Origin: Spirabiliibacterium pneumoniae
Lineage (GTDB): Bacteria; Pseudomonadota; Gammaproteobacteria; Enterobacterales; Pasteurellaceae
Direction: 5' to 3'
Length of the DNA: 64,000 nucleotides
Assembly (NCBI RefSeq): GCF_014884995.1
Contig: NZ_JABMII010000004.1
Span: 186,001-250,000 of the forward strand
Within the stretch, counting starts at the first letter, position 1. Each line of letters starts with the position of its first letter. Positions 16,951 to 27,108 of the stretch are shown here, piece by piece. Below the pieces are notes generated by a model. The model ran no database searches. It was not told the origin of the DNA and worked only from the letters and a program-made list of their open reading frames with translations. The translations under genes were made by a program, and so were the position numbers.

Positions 16951-18462
16951 ATGGAAAACTTAGAATTATTACTTGCAGGATTTTATAGCTTGTTTACTCA
17001 ACCCATGGCAATATTTTTAGGGCTTATGGGTGTGTGTATTGGCCTTGTCTTGGGTGTATTGCCTGGCTTAACAGCCACTATGGGTGTTGCCATTTTATTA
17101 CCCTTTACCTTTGGTATGGACTCTGTTTCAGCACTTTTAATGATAAGTGGTGTTTTTTTCGGAGGTATTTACGGTGGCTCCATTACTGCTGTTTTATTAA
17201 ACATCCCTGGTACGCCTGCTGCTGCCGCAACCGCACTTGATGGTTATCAACTTACACGCAAAGGTAAAGCGGGCTTAGCCCTAGGTTTTGCTACCATTGG
17301 ATCCGTTATTGGTGGGATTGTTAGTGTTTTAATGTTAGTTTTCTTAGCACCATTACTGGCAAAATTTGCGCTTGAATTCTCAGCGCCAGAAAATTTCGCA
17401 CTTGCCATTTTTGGTTTAAGCATCATTATTAGCATTTCAGGCAAGTCATTATTAAAAGGGCTCATCACAGGCTTTATTGGCTTGCTAATTGCAACAATAG
17501 GACTAGATCCTATGACAGGATACCCCCGCTTCACTTTTGGCAATCAAGAGCTTATGATCATTCCTTTCATCCCTGTTATGATCGGTTTATTTGCTGGCTC
17601 GGAGGCATTCAAATCCATTTCTGAGCCTAATGAAGTTGAACGCAATCATATTCAAATTCCTAGTGTTATACCAAAACTAAAAGAAATTAAAGATCAGTTT
17701 CTACTGATGATTCGCTCTGGTTTTATTGGTAGTTGCATAGGTTCGGTGCCAGGGGCTGGCGCAGATATTGCTGCTTTTGTGTCGTACAATGAGGCCAAAC
17801 GCTTTTCAAAACATAAGGCGCATTTTGGTACAGGGCGAATTGAAGGCGTAGCCGCTGCTGAAGCTGGCTCAAACGGTTGCACAGGTGGCGCAATGTTACC
17901 TATGCTGAGTTTAGGCATTCCAGGTGATGCGGTCACTGCAGTAATGTTGGGTGCACTGACATTACAAGGACTTCAACCTGGCCCACTTTTATTTAAAGAA
18001 CATAGTGGCATGGTATTCACATTATTTGCGGGAATGTTTATTTGCTACATTGCATTATTGGTCATTGGATTATCCACACTCAAATACTTAGTCAAAGTGT
18101 TGTCCATGCCTAAATCTTATCTAATTCCTATTATTCTGTGTTTATGCTTGGTAGGTACTTTTGCAATTAATAACTCTGTATTTGATATCAGCATCATGCT
18201 CACAGCAGGCATTGTCGGTTATGTGTTAAGAATGCGTGACTTCCCAGTATCACCCATTGTGTTAGCTATGATTATGGGGCCTATGGCTGAATCCAATTTC
18301 AGACGCGCACTCGCACTCCATAATGGCAGTGTTGAATTTCTCTACACAAGACCGATCACCGCCACACTGTTTTCAATTGCTATGCTTACTATTTTCTTCC
18401 CTGTTATCAAAGTAATCTATAACTATTTGGTTTCTAAATTTTCAGTGAATAAGGGAGTTTAA
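16951..18462 (+). CDS. TctA-type large membrane subunit
   Basis: A 503-residue polytopic permease, the usual TctA length. The family signatures GLVLGVLPGLTATMGVAILLP near residue 31 and the inverted GSVPGAGADIAAFVSYNEAKR near 265 are present, as is GIPGDAVTAVMLGAL. It moves the substrate delivered by the TctC-type protein, driven by an ion gradient. It is separated from the kinase gene by 2 bp, tying transport to metabolism. One uptake core lies within the gene near 17229. Confidence 0.92.
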   Translation: MENLELLLAGFYSLFTQPMAIFLGLMGVCIGLVLGVLPGLTATMGVAILLPFTFGMDSVSALLMISGVFFGGIYGGSITAVLLNIPGTPAAAATALDGYQLTRKGKAGLALGFATIGSVIGGIVSVLMLVFLAPLLAKFALEFSAPENFALAIFGLSIIISISGKSLLKGLITGFIGLLIATIGLDPMTGYPRFTFGNQELMIIPFIPVMIGLFAGSEAFKSISEPNEVERNHIQIPSVIPKLKEIKDQFLLMIRSGFIGSCIGSVPGAGADIAAFVSYNEAKRFSKHKAHFGTGRIEGVAAAEAGSNGCTGGAMLPMLSLGIPGDAVTAVMLGALTLQGLQPGPLLFKEHSGMVFTLFAGMFICYIALLVIGLSTLKYLVKVLSMPKSYLIPIILCLCLVGTFAINNSVFDISIMLTAGIVGYVLRMRDFPVSPIVLAMIMGPMAESNFRRALALHNGSVEFLYTRPITATLFSIAMLTIFFPVIKVIYNYLVSKFSVNKGV

Positions 18463-18464
18463 TC

Positions 18465-19382
18465 ATGCTAGAACAAAAACCATCAAATCACGCTCATCTG
18501 ATTGCCGTAGATTGGGGAACATCTTCATTTCGTGCAAGAATAATAGGGCCACAAGGTGATATTATTGATAGTGTGTCAACAGATGAAGGCATTTTGAAAG
18601 CCTCTCCAAACTTCGAAACTGTGCTTTTTACACACATCACCCAGCTACAAGGCTATAGCGCTGAATTGCCTATTGTGATGTCTGGAATGATTGGCTCTAA
18701 AAATGGCTGGCTTGAAACACCTTACACATCACTTCCTTGCGATGCCAGCACACTTGCAAAAAATATGCTTGAAGTACCAAATAGCCAAAACGCCAAAATC
18801 TTGCTCATTCCTGGTGTAAACAAAACAGAAAAATCACCTGATGTTATCCGCGGGGAAGAAACTGAAATTATTGGTGCCATCAGTGCATTAAACTTAACCG
18901 ATGCTTCAATGATTATCACGGGCACTCACTCTAAAGTTGCCACCATAAAAAATGCAAAAATGGTAGATTTTAAATCCTTTTTAACCGGAGAGATGTTTCA
19001 CGCTCTTTGCCAATCAACTATATTAGGTGCATTTAAGGGTAGCGTTGATAGCCAATCAGTATGGTTCAAGCAAGGAGCCCAAAAAGGTTTCGAATCTAAA
19101 CATGGCGGTGAATTGCTTAATCATATTTTTTTATCTCGCACCAAAGTCTTATGTGGTGATCTGCCACAGGAACATGCCATGAGCTTTTTAAGTGGCGTTC
19201 TTATTGGCGCAGAAATCGGCGCATCATCTTATCAAGATGACACTATTTGGATCATGGGTAATGGTAAATTACCACGAGCCTACGCCAGCGCACTGGATTA
19301 TCTTGGATTTCACTTTAGGATAGTACCAGATAATACCGTTATTCAAGGCACATTATCCATCTTTAACCAATACAAAGGATGA
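18465..19382 (+). CDS. dgoK: 2-keto-3-deoxy-galactonokinase
   Basis: A 305-residue kinase of the DgoK family (PF05035), which phosphorylates 2-dehydro-3-deoxygalactonate at C6 with ATP. The N-terminal phosphate-binding DWGTSSFRARI, GMIGSKNGW, ITGTHSKV and LTGEMFHAL segments are all characteristic of DgoK. Length is close to the E. coli enzyme (292). It sits 2 bp after the TctA gene and 4 bp before the aldolase gene, so the last three genes are translationally packed. Confidence 0.9.
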   Translation: MLEQKPSNHAHLIAVDWGTSSFRARIIGPQGDIIDSVSTDEGILKASPNFETVLFTHITQLQGYSAELPIVMSGMIGSKNGWLETPYTSLPCDASTLAKNMLEVPNSQNAKILLIPGVNKTEKSPDVIRGEETEIIGAISALNLTDASMIITGTHSKVATIKNAKMVDFKSFLTGEMFHALCQSTILGAFKGSVDSQSVWFKQGAQKGFESKHGGELLNHIFLSRTKVLCGDLPQEHAMSFLSGVLIGAEIGASSYQDDTIWIMGNGKLPRAYASALDYLGFHFRIVPDNTVIQGTLSIFNQYKG

Positions 19383-19386
19383 CATT

Positions 19387-20004
19387 ATGCAGAACAAATT
19401 TGAACTTTGCCTTAGCACTTGCCCAATTATTGCTATACTGCGAGGCGTGACTCCCCAAGAGTGTATTGATGTCGGTAATTTACTCTATCAAGCTGGCATT
19501 AGAATTATTGAAGTGCCACTCAATTCACCTTCACCTTTTGAAAGTATCAAGTTACTTAAAAATCATTTCAAAGAAAAAGCTATTATTGGAGCTGGCACTG
19601 TTCTGTCGGTCAAAGATGTTATTGCGTTGCACGAAATTGACGCAGAAATTGTTATCGCCCCTAATTTGGATATTGACGTTGGGCTCAAAACCAAACAATT
19701 AGGAATGCTATGGCTGCCAGGCGTAATAACACCATCTGAGGGTTTCACTGCACTAAAATACGGTGCTGATGGTTTGAAACTTTTTCCATCTGAAATGATT
19801 TCACCTTTCGTTATCAAAGCATGGAAAAGTGTTTTTCCTAAAAATACAAAACTCATCCCCGTCGGCGGTGTTAATGCAGAAAATAGTAAAGCCTTTATGC
19901 AAAGTGGCGCGTGTGCACTTGGTATCGGTGGGAATATTTTCAAAGCAGGCGATACTCTAGATGAGATTCAAACTAAAACACAACGGCTTATCGAATCACT
20001 GTAA
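19387..20004 (+). CDS. dgoA: 2-keto-3-deoxy-6-phosphogalactonate aldolase
   Basis: Class I aldolase of the KDPG/KHG aldolase family that splits the phosphorylated keto-deoxy acid into pyruvate and glyceraldehyde-3-phosphate. PIIAILRG at the N-terminus, the catalytic Glu in IIEVPLNSP, GAGTVL and the Schiff-base Lys in GLKLFPSE are seen. The form VPLNSP rather than VTLRT favours the DgoA subgroup over Eda. The 205 residues match the usual length. It ends the operon; no clear terminator follows before tsaE, 75 bp away. Confidence 0.88.
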   Translation: MQNKFELCLSTCPIIAILRGVTPQECIDVGNLLYQAGIRIIEVPLNSPSPFESIKLLKNHFKEKAIIGAGTVLSVKDVIALHEIDAEIVIAPNLDIDVGLKTKQLGMLWLPGVITPSEGFTALKYGADGLKLFPSEMISPFVIKAWKSVFPKNTKLIPVGGVNAENSKAFMQSGACALGIGGNIFKAGDTLDEIQTKTQRLIESL

Positions 20005-20079
20005 TTTAGTACTATGCAGTTGTAATCTTGTCATAACCACCCTAAGATAGCGGCATTGTTTGATGTTAGAGGATTAATG

Positions 20080-20562
20080 ATGCAGGGGTGGACTAAACCA
20101 TGTGAAGATGAAACCGCACTTTTGAATGTGGCGCAGGCTTTTGCTCACGCTATTCAGGCGCAAAATACCGCACTTTGTGTGTATTTAAACGGTGATTTGG
20201 GTGCGGGCAAGACGACATTTAGCCGTGGCGTGGTGCAAGCTTTAGGTCATCAGGGTAATGTAAAAAGCCCAACCTACACATTGGTGGAAGAGTATCATCT
20301 TTCTCCTATGGCGGTGTTTCATTTCGATCTCTACCGCTTGGCTGACCCTGAAGAGTTAGAATTCATGGGCATTCGGGACTATTTTGAAAGCCAGGCGCTG
20401 TGTTTGCTTGAGTGGGCAGAAAAAGGCGAGGGCTTTATTAAGCCGCCAGATATTGTGCTAGATATTGCCTATCAAGCAGCAGGAAGGGCGTTGAGCTTTA
20501 CACCGAAAACCCCACTCGGCGCACAAATCATTTGCCAATTGGCGCAAATTTTCGCACAATAA
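20080..20562 (+). CDS. tsaE: tRNA threonylcarbamoyladenosine biosynthesis ATPase TsaE
   Basis: P-loop ATPase that works with TsaB and TsaD in making t6A37 on tRNAs reading ANN codons. Walker A GDLGAGKTT, then SPTYTLVEEY and FHFDLYRL (the family's conserved segments), and LLEWAEKG. The ATG at 20080 lies 6 nt after AGAGGA; the ATG at 20077 is the alternative, and the upstream TTG is not supported. The gene opens the conserved tsaE-amiB-mutL-miaA-hfq-hflX order. Confidence 0.93.
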   Translation: MQGWTKPCEDETALLNVAQAFAHAIQAQNTALCVYLNGDLGAGKTTFSRGVVQALGHQGNVKSPTYTLVEEYHLSPMAVFHFDLYRLADPEELEFMGIRDYFESQALCLLEWAEKGEGFIKPPDIVLDIAYQAAGRALSFTPKTPLGAQIICQLAQIFAQ

Positions 20563-20597
20563 GCAGTTTAAACATCAACTGAGGGGAACTGGCTGTG

Positions 20598-21971
20598 ATG
20601 AGCAAATTGGCTCGCGTTTTGAGTGCGGTGGCGCTGTTTTTTTTGCTTTGTGTTTCAGCGTTTGCTGGCACGCTAAATGCTGTCAAGGTGGCAGAAAATA
20701 ATACTAATACACAGGTGCAATTCTCATTTTCGCTGCCGAGTAAATTCAGTTATTTTGCGCTACATAACCCTGAGCGTTTGGTGATTGATTTTCAAAATAG
20801 CCAATTAGACAATAACTCACTGCTCCCTGTGCGTGGCAGTGGTGCAGTAAAAAAAGTGCGCACCAGCCAATCCCCACGCAGCACGACCTTGCGAGTGGTG
20901 TTAGAACTTGAAGGTCAAAGTACGGTCAAATTTGCGCAAAAAGGCAAAACGGTGACCGTCAGCGTGCCGAAAAGTGCTGGCGCAAAAAGCCAAAGTGCGG
21001 TCAGCACCGCCAAGCAAGTCAGCCAAAGCAAACCCGTTGCGAAAGCTGCTCCCGTGCCACCAATGCGCCGTTCAAGTGTGCTGACCATCGCCATTGATGC
21101 AGGCCACGGCGGCAAAGACCCAGGGGCAACAGGCGCCAATTTACAAGTGCGCGAGAAAAATGTTACCTTGCAAATTGCCAAAGAACTGAAAGCCATGCTG
21201 GACGCTGACCCACGTTTTCGCAGTGTGCTCACGCGCCGAGGTGATTATTATATTTCTGTGCCTGAGCGTTCAGAAATTGCACGCAAAAATAAAGCCAATT
21301 ATCTTATTTCTATCCATGCTGATTCCAACGTGTTAGCGAGCTTCCAAGGGGCGTCGGTGTGGGTGCTGTCGAACAAGCGTGCTAACAGTGAGATGGGGCG
21401 CTGGCTTGAAGATCACGAAAAGCAATCCGAACTGCTCGGCGGCGCGGGCAATGTGTTGGCCTCGCACGATGAAAAATACCTCAACCAAACCGTGTTAGAC
21501 TTGCAATTTGGACATTCACAACGGGCGGGCTACCAATTGGGGCAGTCAATTTTGCGCCGTATTGGGCGGGTGGCGAGTTTGAGTAAAAACCGTCCGCAAC
21601 ACGCCAGCCTTGGGGTGTTACGCTCGCCAGATATTCCTTCCGTGTTGGTGGAAACGGGCTTTTTATCCAATGCCCGCGAGGAACAGCTGCTGTCCACCAC
21701 CGCGCACCGCCGCAAGATTGCCAATGCCATTTATCAAGGCTTAATTGATTACTACAACACCAGTGGTGAGGCCGCCAATTATAAAAGTGCGGTCAGCACC
21801 CGCAGCAAAAATGTCGCCAGCGATGATACGCCGAGCATGCATGTTGTCAAGCCAGGGGAAAGTTTGGGGCTGATTTCGATTAAATACAATATTAAATTGC
21901 GCGAGTTGCGCCGCTTAAATGGGCTGAAAGATGACAACGTGCGCGTTGGGCAAAAAATTAAGTTGAAATAA
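20598..21971 (+). CDS. amiB: N-acetylmuramoyl-L-alanine amidase AmiB
   Basis: Periplasmic zinc amidase that cuts septal peptidoglycan for daughter-cell separation, normally activated by EnvC. Order of parts: signal peptide (to about residue 25), AMIN domain (to about 120, with [11 protein letters not shown]), a linker rich in Ser, Ala and Lys, amidase_3 catalytic domain beginning [14 protein letters not shown] with a zinc-ligand His, and a C-terminal LysM domain ([13 protein letters not shown]). The ATG at 20598 follows GAGGGGAA; a GTG at 20595 is the alternative. The gene ends 1 bp before mutL. Confidence 0.93.
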   Translation: MSKLARVLSAVALFFLLCVSAFAGTLNAVKVAENNTNTQVQFSFSLPSKFSYFALHNPERLVIDFQNSQLDNNSLLPVRGSGAVKKVRTSQSPRSTTLRVVLELEGQSTVKFAQKGKTVTVSVPKSAGAKSQSAVSTAKQVSQSKPVAKAAPVPPMRRSSVLTIAIDAGHGGKDPGATGANLQVREKNVTLQIAKELKAMLDADPRFRSVLTRRGDYYISVPERSEIARKNKANYLISIHADSNVLASFQGASVWVLSNKRANSEMGRWLEDHEKQSELLGGAGNVLASHDEKYLNQTVLDLQFGHSQRAGYQLGQSILRRIGRVASLSKNRPQHASLGVLRSPDIPSVLVETGFLSNAREEQLLSTTAHRRKIANAIYQGLIDYYNTSGEAANYKSAVSTRSKNVASDDTPSMHVVKPGESLGLISIKYNIKLRELRRLNGLKDDNVRVGQKIKLK

Positions 21972-21972
21972 G

Positions 21973-23763
21973 ATGCCGATTCAAATCCTGCCACCACAAT
22001 TGACCAACCAAATCGCCGCAGGCGAAGTGGTGGAGCGCCCTGCGTCTGTGGTGAAAGAGCTGGTGGAAAATAGCCTTGATGCTGGCGCAAGTGAGATTGT
22101 TATCGACATTGAACGCGGCGGCGCGCAATTAATTCGGGTGCGCGATAATGGCGTGGGCATCGCCAAAGATGAGTTAGCCCTTGCGCTCGCGCGCCACGCC
22201 ACCAGCAAAATCAGCGACCTTGATGATCTTGAACATATTTTAAGTTTTGGCTTTCGGGGCGAGGCGCTGGCAAGCATCAGTTCAGTGTCGCGCCTGACAC
22301 TCACCTCACGCACCGCCGAGCAAAATGCCGCATGGCAAGTGTATGTGGAAGGGCGCGATATGCTCGCCACCCTCAAGCCCGCCGCGCACCCTGTCGGCAG
22401 CACGGTGGAGGTGGCAACACTGTTTTACAACACGCCCGCACGGCGCAAATTTATGCGCACCGAGAAAACCGAATTTAGTCATATTGATGAAGTTATCCGA
22501 CGCATTGCGTTAGTGAAAAACACCACCGCCTTTACGCTAACCCACAACGGCAAAGTGGTGCGGCAATACCCCAAAGCGCAAACCGACGCCCAAAAACGCA
22601 AACGCCTCAGCCAAATTTGCGGTGCGGATTTTGTGCAGCACGCGCTAGAAATTAACTGGCAACATGACGGCTTACACCTTTATGGCTGGGTGGCAGACAC
22701 GCAATTTTTACGCCATCAAAATGATCTCAATTACAGCTATGTCAACGGTCGCATGATGCGTGATAAAACCCTTTTGCACGCCATTCGCCAAGCCTACGGC
22801 GAACAGCTCGACACTCAGCTCTACCCCGCTTTTGTGCTGTTTTTGGATCTCGATCCGAGTTTGGTGGATGTGAATGTACACCCCGCCAAACACGAAGTGC
22901 GGTTTCATCAAGCGCGCTTAGTGCATGATTTTATTTATCAAGGGGTTAAAGACGCGCTCAGCCAAGCAGAACAACTGCCATTGGATACACCAAGCCACAC
23001 GCCTAATCGCGCGGCTGCGGGTGAAAATAGTTTTGCTTCGCGCCATCTCGGCACGCCTTACACCCCCAATAAGCCCAGTGTGCCAAAAGCGTGGCGTGAG
23101 AGCTATCGCCAGCTGCTGGCAACAGACAGTGCACACGAGCCACAAGAACATTACGCCAGCACGCCTGTTTGTACCTCGGGCAAACAACAAAATGCGCTAG
23201 CCACTTCACTGGAAACACAAAGTGCGGTCGAACAACCGCCCAGCCGCCATCTGCGCTTGTTGACACTGCTCACTGACAGCCAGTTAATTTTACTGCAACG
23301 CCAACAGCACATTTTTGTCTGTCAGGCTCAAAAATTAGCGCAGTGCGCACTGTCTCTTGAGCTGCGCCAAAACGTGGATAAACACGCCTTGCTGATTCCC
23401 CTCGCACTTAAGTTAGACGCTCAGCAATTTGCCCATTGGCAAGCACAAGCAGAATGGTTTCATACGCTAGGATTTGAGGTGAGTGTGTACTCACAAGGCG
23501 CGCAACACCGCCTGACCTTTGCTGCCGTACCGCGACAGCTGCGCCAGCAAAACTTGCAAGCCTGTGTGCTCAGTGCGCTGTCCACGCAACACAACAGTTT
23601 AGTGGCTATGATTGATGCGCTGTGTCGCCCCATTGCTCACAACACGGCCTCCTTAGCAGACGCCAGCCAAGCATTAATCACGATTGAACGTTATGACGAC
23701 AAGGCCTTGACCGCACTTTTAATGCCGTTAGATTTAAGCCATTATCGAGGCGCACATGAATAA
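21973..23763 (+). CDS. mutL: DNA mismatch repair protein MutL
   Basis: GHKL-type ATPase that links MutS recognition to MutH incision. The N-terminal motifs are complete: [24 protein letters not shown] and GFRGEAL, followed by NTPARRKF and [13 protein letters not shown]. The variable linker (about 330-410) and a C-terminal dimerisation domain without the endonuclease DQHA(X)2E(X)4E motif fit a MutH-dependent MutL. The 596 residues are normal length. It overlaps miaA by 8 bp. Confidence 0.96.
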   Translation: MPIQILPPQLTNQIAAGEVVERPASVVKELVENSLDAGASEIVIDIERGGAQLIRVRDNGVGIAKDELALALARHATSKISDLDDLEHILSFGFRGEALASISSVSRLTLTSRTAEQNAAWQVYVEGRDMLATLKPAAHPVGSTVEVATLFYNTPARRKFMRTEKTEFSHIDEVIRRIALVKNTTAFTLTHNGKVVRQYPKAQTDAQKRKRLSQICGADFVQHALEINWQHDGLHLYGWVADTQFLRHQNDLNYSYVNGRMMRDKTLLHAIRQAYGEQLDTQLYPAFVLFLDLDPSLVDVNVHPAKHEVRFHQARLVHDFIYQGVKDALSQAEQLPLDTPSHTPNRAAAGENSFASRHLGTPYTPNKPSVPKAWRESYRQLLATDSAHEPQEHYASTPVCTSGKQQNALATSLETQSAVEQPPSRHLRLLTLLTDSQLILLQRQQHIFVCQAQKLAQCALSLELRQNVDKHALLIPLALKLDAQQFAHWQAQAEWFHTLGFEVSVYSQGAQHRLTFAAVPRQLRQQNLQACVLSALSTQHNSLVAMIDALCRPIAHNTASLADASQALITIERYDDKALTALLMPLDLSHYRGAHE

Positions 23764-24706
23764 GCCTCTTGCGATTTTTTTAATGGGGCCGACCGCCTCG
23801 GGCAAAACCAACTTAGCCATTGAGCTGCGTAAACAGTTGCCTTGTGAGCTGATCAGTGTCGATTCCGCGTTGATTTATCGTGGCATGGACATTGGCACAG
23901 CAAAGCCGAGTGCTGCAGAACTAGCCCTTGCCCCACACCGTTTAATTGATATTAAAGACCCATCGGAAAGCTACTCAGCCGCGGATTTTCGCGCTGATGC
24001 CCTGCGTGAAATGGCAGAGATTTGCGCGCAAGGCAAAATCCCGTTGCTGGTGGGCGGCACGATGCTTTATTTTCGCGCTTTGCTGGAAGGATTATCACCA
24101 CTGCCCGCTGCCGATAGCAAAGTGCGGTTGGAAATCGAACGTGTTGCGCAGGCAAAGGGCTGGGCGCATCTGCACCAAGAATTAGCCAAAATTGATCCCA
24201 TTTCCGCCGCACGCATTCACCCCAATGATCCACAGCGGATCAACCGTGCATTGGAGGTGTATTATATTTCAGGCAAGAGCTTAACAGAACTGTCGCAAAC
24301 GCTCGACGATGATTTGCCCTATCACATTGTGCAGTTTGCTATTGCGCCCGCGGAGCGCGAGATTTTGCACCAGCGCATTGAGCAGCGCTTTGATATGATG
24401 CTCTCTCACGGCTTTGAGCAAGAAGTGCGCTCGCTCTATGCACGCGGTGATTTGCACCTTGATCTCCCTTCTATGCGCTGTGTGGGCTATCGTCAAATGT
24501 GGGCCTATCTGCGCGGTGATTATGACTGGGAAGAAATGCGTTATCGTGGCATTTGCGCCACGCGCCAGCTCGCTAAGCGGCAAATGACTTGGCTGCGCGG
24601 TTGGAAACACCCGCTCACTTGGCTAGACAGCCTGCAAGGTGAACAAAATAAAAATCGCGTTTTGCAAAAAATAACACAAAGTGATAATTTCCCTTCGCTT
24701 TCCTGA
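23756..24706 (+). CDS. miaA: tRNA dimethylallyltransferase MiaA
   Basis: Transfers the dimethylallyl group to A37 of tRNAs reading UNN codons, the first step of ms2i6A formation. The P-loop GPTASGKT is at 11-18, then [27 protein letters not shown] and the tRNA-binding RCVGYRQMW segment. Length of 316 is usual. It overlaps the mutL end and is followed by the hfq promoter region. Confidence 0.96.
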   Translation: MNKPLAIFLMGPTASGKTNLAIELRKQLPCELISVDSALIYRGMDIGTAKPSAAELALAPHRLIDIKDPSESYSAADFRADALREMAEICAQGKIPLLVGGTMLYFRALLEGLSPLPAADSKVRLEIERVAQAKGWAHLHQELAKIDPISAARIHPNDPQRINRALEVYYISGKSLTELSQTLDDDLPYHIVQFAIAPAEREILHQRIEQRFDMMLSHGFEQEVRSLYARGDLHLDLPSMRCVGYRQMWAYLRGDYDWEEMRYRGICATRQLAKRQMTWLRGWKHPLTWLDSLQGEQNKNRVLQKITQSDNFPSLS

Positions 24707-24791
24707 TGACTTTTGTCAAGAAAATTGCTATATTGAGCGCGGAGACTTGTTTTCTTTATTTCTCACATAATTATGTTATTTTTGAAACTAA

Positions 24792-25079
<288 letters not shown>

Positions 25080-25093
25080 GGCCATTGTGCTGA

Positions 25094-26434
25094 ATGCCTG
25101 AAGTGGCGCAAAAGGCTAACACCGCCTTTGATATTACCGTCAGTGCGGCTAAAGGCGTACATGAACACGAGAAAGCCATTCTCGTGCATGTGTTTTTTTC
25201 GCAGCAAAAAGATGTTGAAAACATTGAAGAGTGCCGCCTGCTAGCAAATTCTGCTGGCGTTGATGTGCTGGAGGTGCTCACCACAAGCCGCGCAACGCCA
25301 CAAGCCAAATATTTTGTCGGTCTAGGCAAAGCGGAAGAAATTGCTGCAGCGGTAAAAACGCACGGTGCCGATTTGGTGTTAGTCAACCATGTGCTTAGTG
25401 CGGCACAAAATCGCAATTTAGAAAAACTCTGCGATTGCCGCGTGATTGACCGCACAACCTTAATTTTAGATATTTTTGCCCTGCGTGCACGCTCCCACGA
25501 AGGTAAACTACAGGTGGAACTCGCCCAACTCAAACATATTTCCACCCGTCTTGTACGCGGCTGGACGCACCTTGAGCGGCAAAAAGGGGGGGTTGGGTTA
25601 CGTGGCCCAGGTGAAACCCAGCTGGAAACCGACCGTCGTCTAATCAAAGTGCGGTTAAGCCAACTGCAAGCGAAGCTCGCTAAAGTCAGCGCACAACGGC
25701 ATTTAAATCGTCGCACACGCCAAAAAGCAGAAATCCCAACCGTATCCATCGTGGGCTACACCAATGCAGGTAAATCCACTTTATTTAATGCGCTCACCCG
25801 CGCTGATGTGTACGCCGCCGATCAATTGTTCGCAACCCTTGACCCCACATTGCGCCGACTTGAGCTTGAGCAAGTGGGCACCACGATTTTGGCTGACACG
25901 GTGGGCTTTATCCGCCACCTACCACACGATTTGGTGGAAGCCTTTAAATCGACCTTACAAGAAACCACCGAAGCCACATTGCTCTTACATGTGTTGGATG
26001 CCAGTGATGAACGCCGTGAAGAAAATATTGAGGCAGTGTGTGGCGTGCTCGATGAAATTGGCGCACAAGATGTGCCACAGCTATTGGTGTATAACAAGAT
26101 TGATCAATGCGAAAATGTTACGCCGCATATCGACTACGATGATCAAGGTCGACCAAGCGCGGTGTATATCTCGGCCCAGATGGGATTAGGGCTAGACTTA
26201 TTAGTCGATGCAATGACGCAGTGGCTGAAAAATACCATGCTCACGCTATCATTAACCTTGCCCGTACACGCTGGCAAGCTGCGCCACGTGCTTTATCAAC
26301 AAAATGCCATCACCCATGAGCAAATTGATGAGCACGGTAACTTTTTGCTCGCCCTTCATATCGACAGTGTCAAATGGCAGCAATTACTTGCTCGCCACGC
26401 CGAACTCACCAGTTTTATCACTGAGAAAAACTAA
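25094..26434 (+). CDS. hflX: Ribosome-associated GTPase HflX
   Basis: GTPase that splits or rescues stalled 70S ribosomes. The N-terminal HflX domain includes [12 protein letters not shown] and the glycine-rich loop [20 protein letters not shown]. The G domain has G1 GYTNAGKST (near 221), G3 DTVGF and G4 NKID. Compared with E. coli HflX there is an extra stretch of about 15 residues at the N-terminus. The start lacks a strong ribosome site, so a later start is possible. It ends the mutL/hfq superoperon. Confidence 0.95.
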   Translation: MPEVAQKANTAFDITVSAAKGVHEHEKAILVHVFFSQQKDVENIEECRLLANSAGVDVLEVLTTSRATPQAKYFVGLGKAEEIAAAVKTHGADLVLVNHVLSAAQNRNLEKLCDCRVIDRTTLILDIFALRARSHEGKLQVELAQLKHISTRLVRGWTHLERQKGGVGLRGPGETQLETDRRLIKVRLSQLQAKLAKVSAQRHLNRRTRQKAEIPTVSIVGYTNAGKSTLFNALTRADVYAADQLFATLDPTLRRLELEQVGTTILADTVGFIRHLPHDLVEAFKSTLQETTEATLLLHVLDASDERREENIEAVCGVLDEIGAQDVPQLLVYNKIDQCENVTPHIDYDDQGRPSAVYISAQMGLGLDLLVDAMTQWLKNTMLTLSLTLPVHAGKLRHVLYQQNAITHEQIDEHGNFLLALHIDSVKWQQLLARHAELTSFITEKN

Positions 26435-26617
26435 ACCGCACTTTTCTTATTGTTTAATCCCAAAAACAAATTTTGTGAACTAGCTCTTGTTTCACATCTT
26501 TGTTGCTTTACGCATATAGAAAACGTTTACATAATATTGTTACCACATTTTTAATCGCAACGATGTAAGTAAACCGTTTGGGTTAGCCCCCATAGGCTAT
26601 ATGCTAAGGAGAAAAAT
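26435..26617 (+). promoter_or_regulatory. Intergenic control region upstream of agaV
   Basis: This stretch holds an uptake core at its left end and a palindromic GAAAACGTTTAC (26519-26530) of the type bound by LacI/GalR regulators. It also has one half-site TGTGA (26474-26478) and one TCACA without CRP spacing, and an AT-rich ATAATATT that could be a -10. AAGGAGAAAA precedes the agaV start. No regulator gene is adjacent. Confidence 0.35.
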
Positions 26618-27097
26618 ATGCCAAATATTGTACTAAGTCGTATTGATGAAAGATTGATCCACGGCCAAGTGGGTGTGCAGTGGGTTGGCTTTGCTGGCGC
26701 AAATTTAGTCTTGGTTGCAAATGATGAAGTTGCGGAAGATGAAATGCAGCAAAACTTAATGGAAATGGTGCTTGCCGATGGTATTGCTGTACGTTTTTGG
26801 CCACTGCAAAAAGTGATCGATAACATTCATAAAGCAGCTGATCGCCAAAAAATTCTTTTAGTGTGCAAAAAGCCTGCCGATTTTTTAAAACTTGTAGAAG
26901 GCGGAGTGCCAATCACGCGCATCAATGTCGGCAATATGCACTTCACTGAAGGCAAAAAACAAATCCATAAAACGGTTTCTGTTGATCAAGAAGACATTCA
27001 AGCGTTTGAAAAACTGAAAACACTCGGCGTGGAATGCTATGTGCAAGGCGTACCAACAGAAGAATCTCACGATCTGTTCAAATTACTCAATAAATAA
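26618..27097 (+). CDS. agaV: PTS EIIB component, N-acetylgalactosamine type (AgaV)
   Basis: Cytoplasmic IIB domain of a mannose-fructose-sorbose family phosphotransferase system. The phosphorylated His is in RIDERLIHGQV (His15). The sequence matches E. coli AgaV very closely from MPNIVLSRIDERLIHGQ through FVQGVPTE, as recalled, which favours N-acetylgalactosamine or galactosamine over mannose. Its normal length is 157-159 residues. First of four genes agaV-W-E-F on the same strand; it lies 11 bp before agaW. Confidence 0.88.
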   Translation: MPNIVLSRIDERLIHGQVGVQWVGFAGANLVLVANDEVAEDEMQQNLMEMVLADGIAVRFWPLQKVIDNIHKAADRQKILLVCKKPADFLKLVEGGVPITRINVGNMHFTEGKKQIHKTVSVDQEDIQAFEKLKTLGVECYVQGVPTEESHDLFKLLNK

Positions 27098-27108
27098 GGG
27101 GGCATAGA

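Noticed and set aside
26474-26495. A CRP site upstream of agaV
   Set aside because: TGTGA and TCACA are present but separated by far more than 6 bp, so they cannot form one site.
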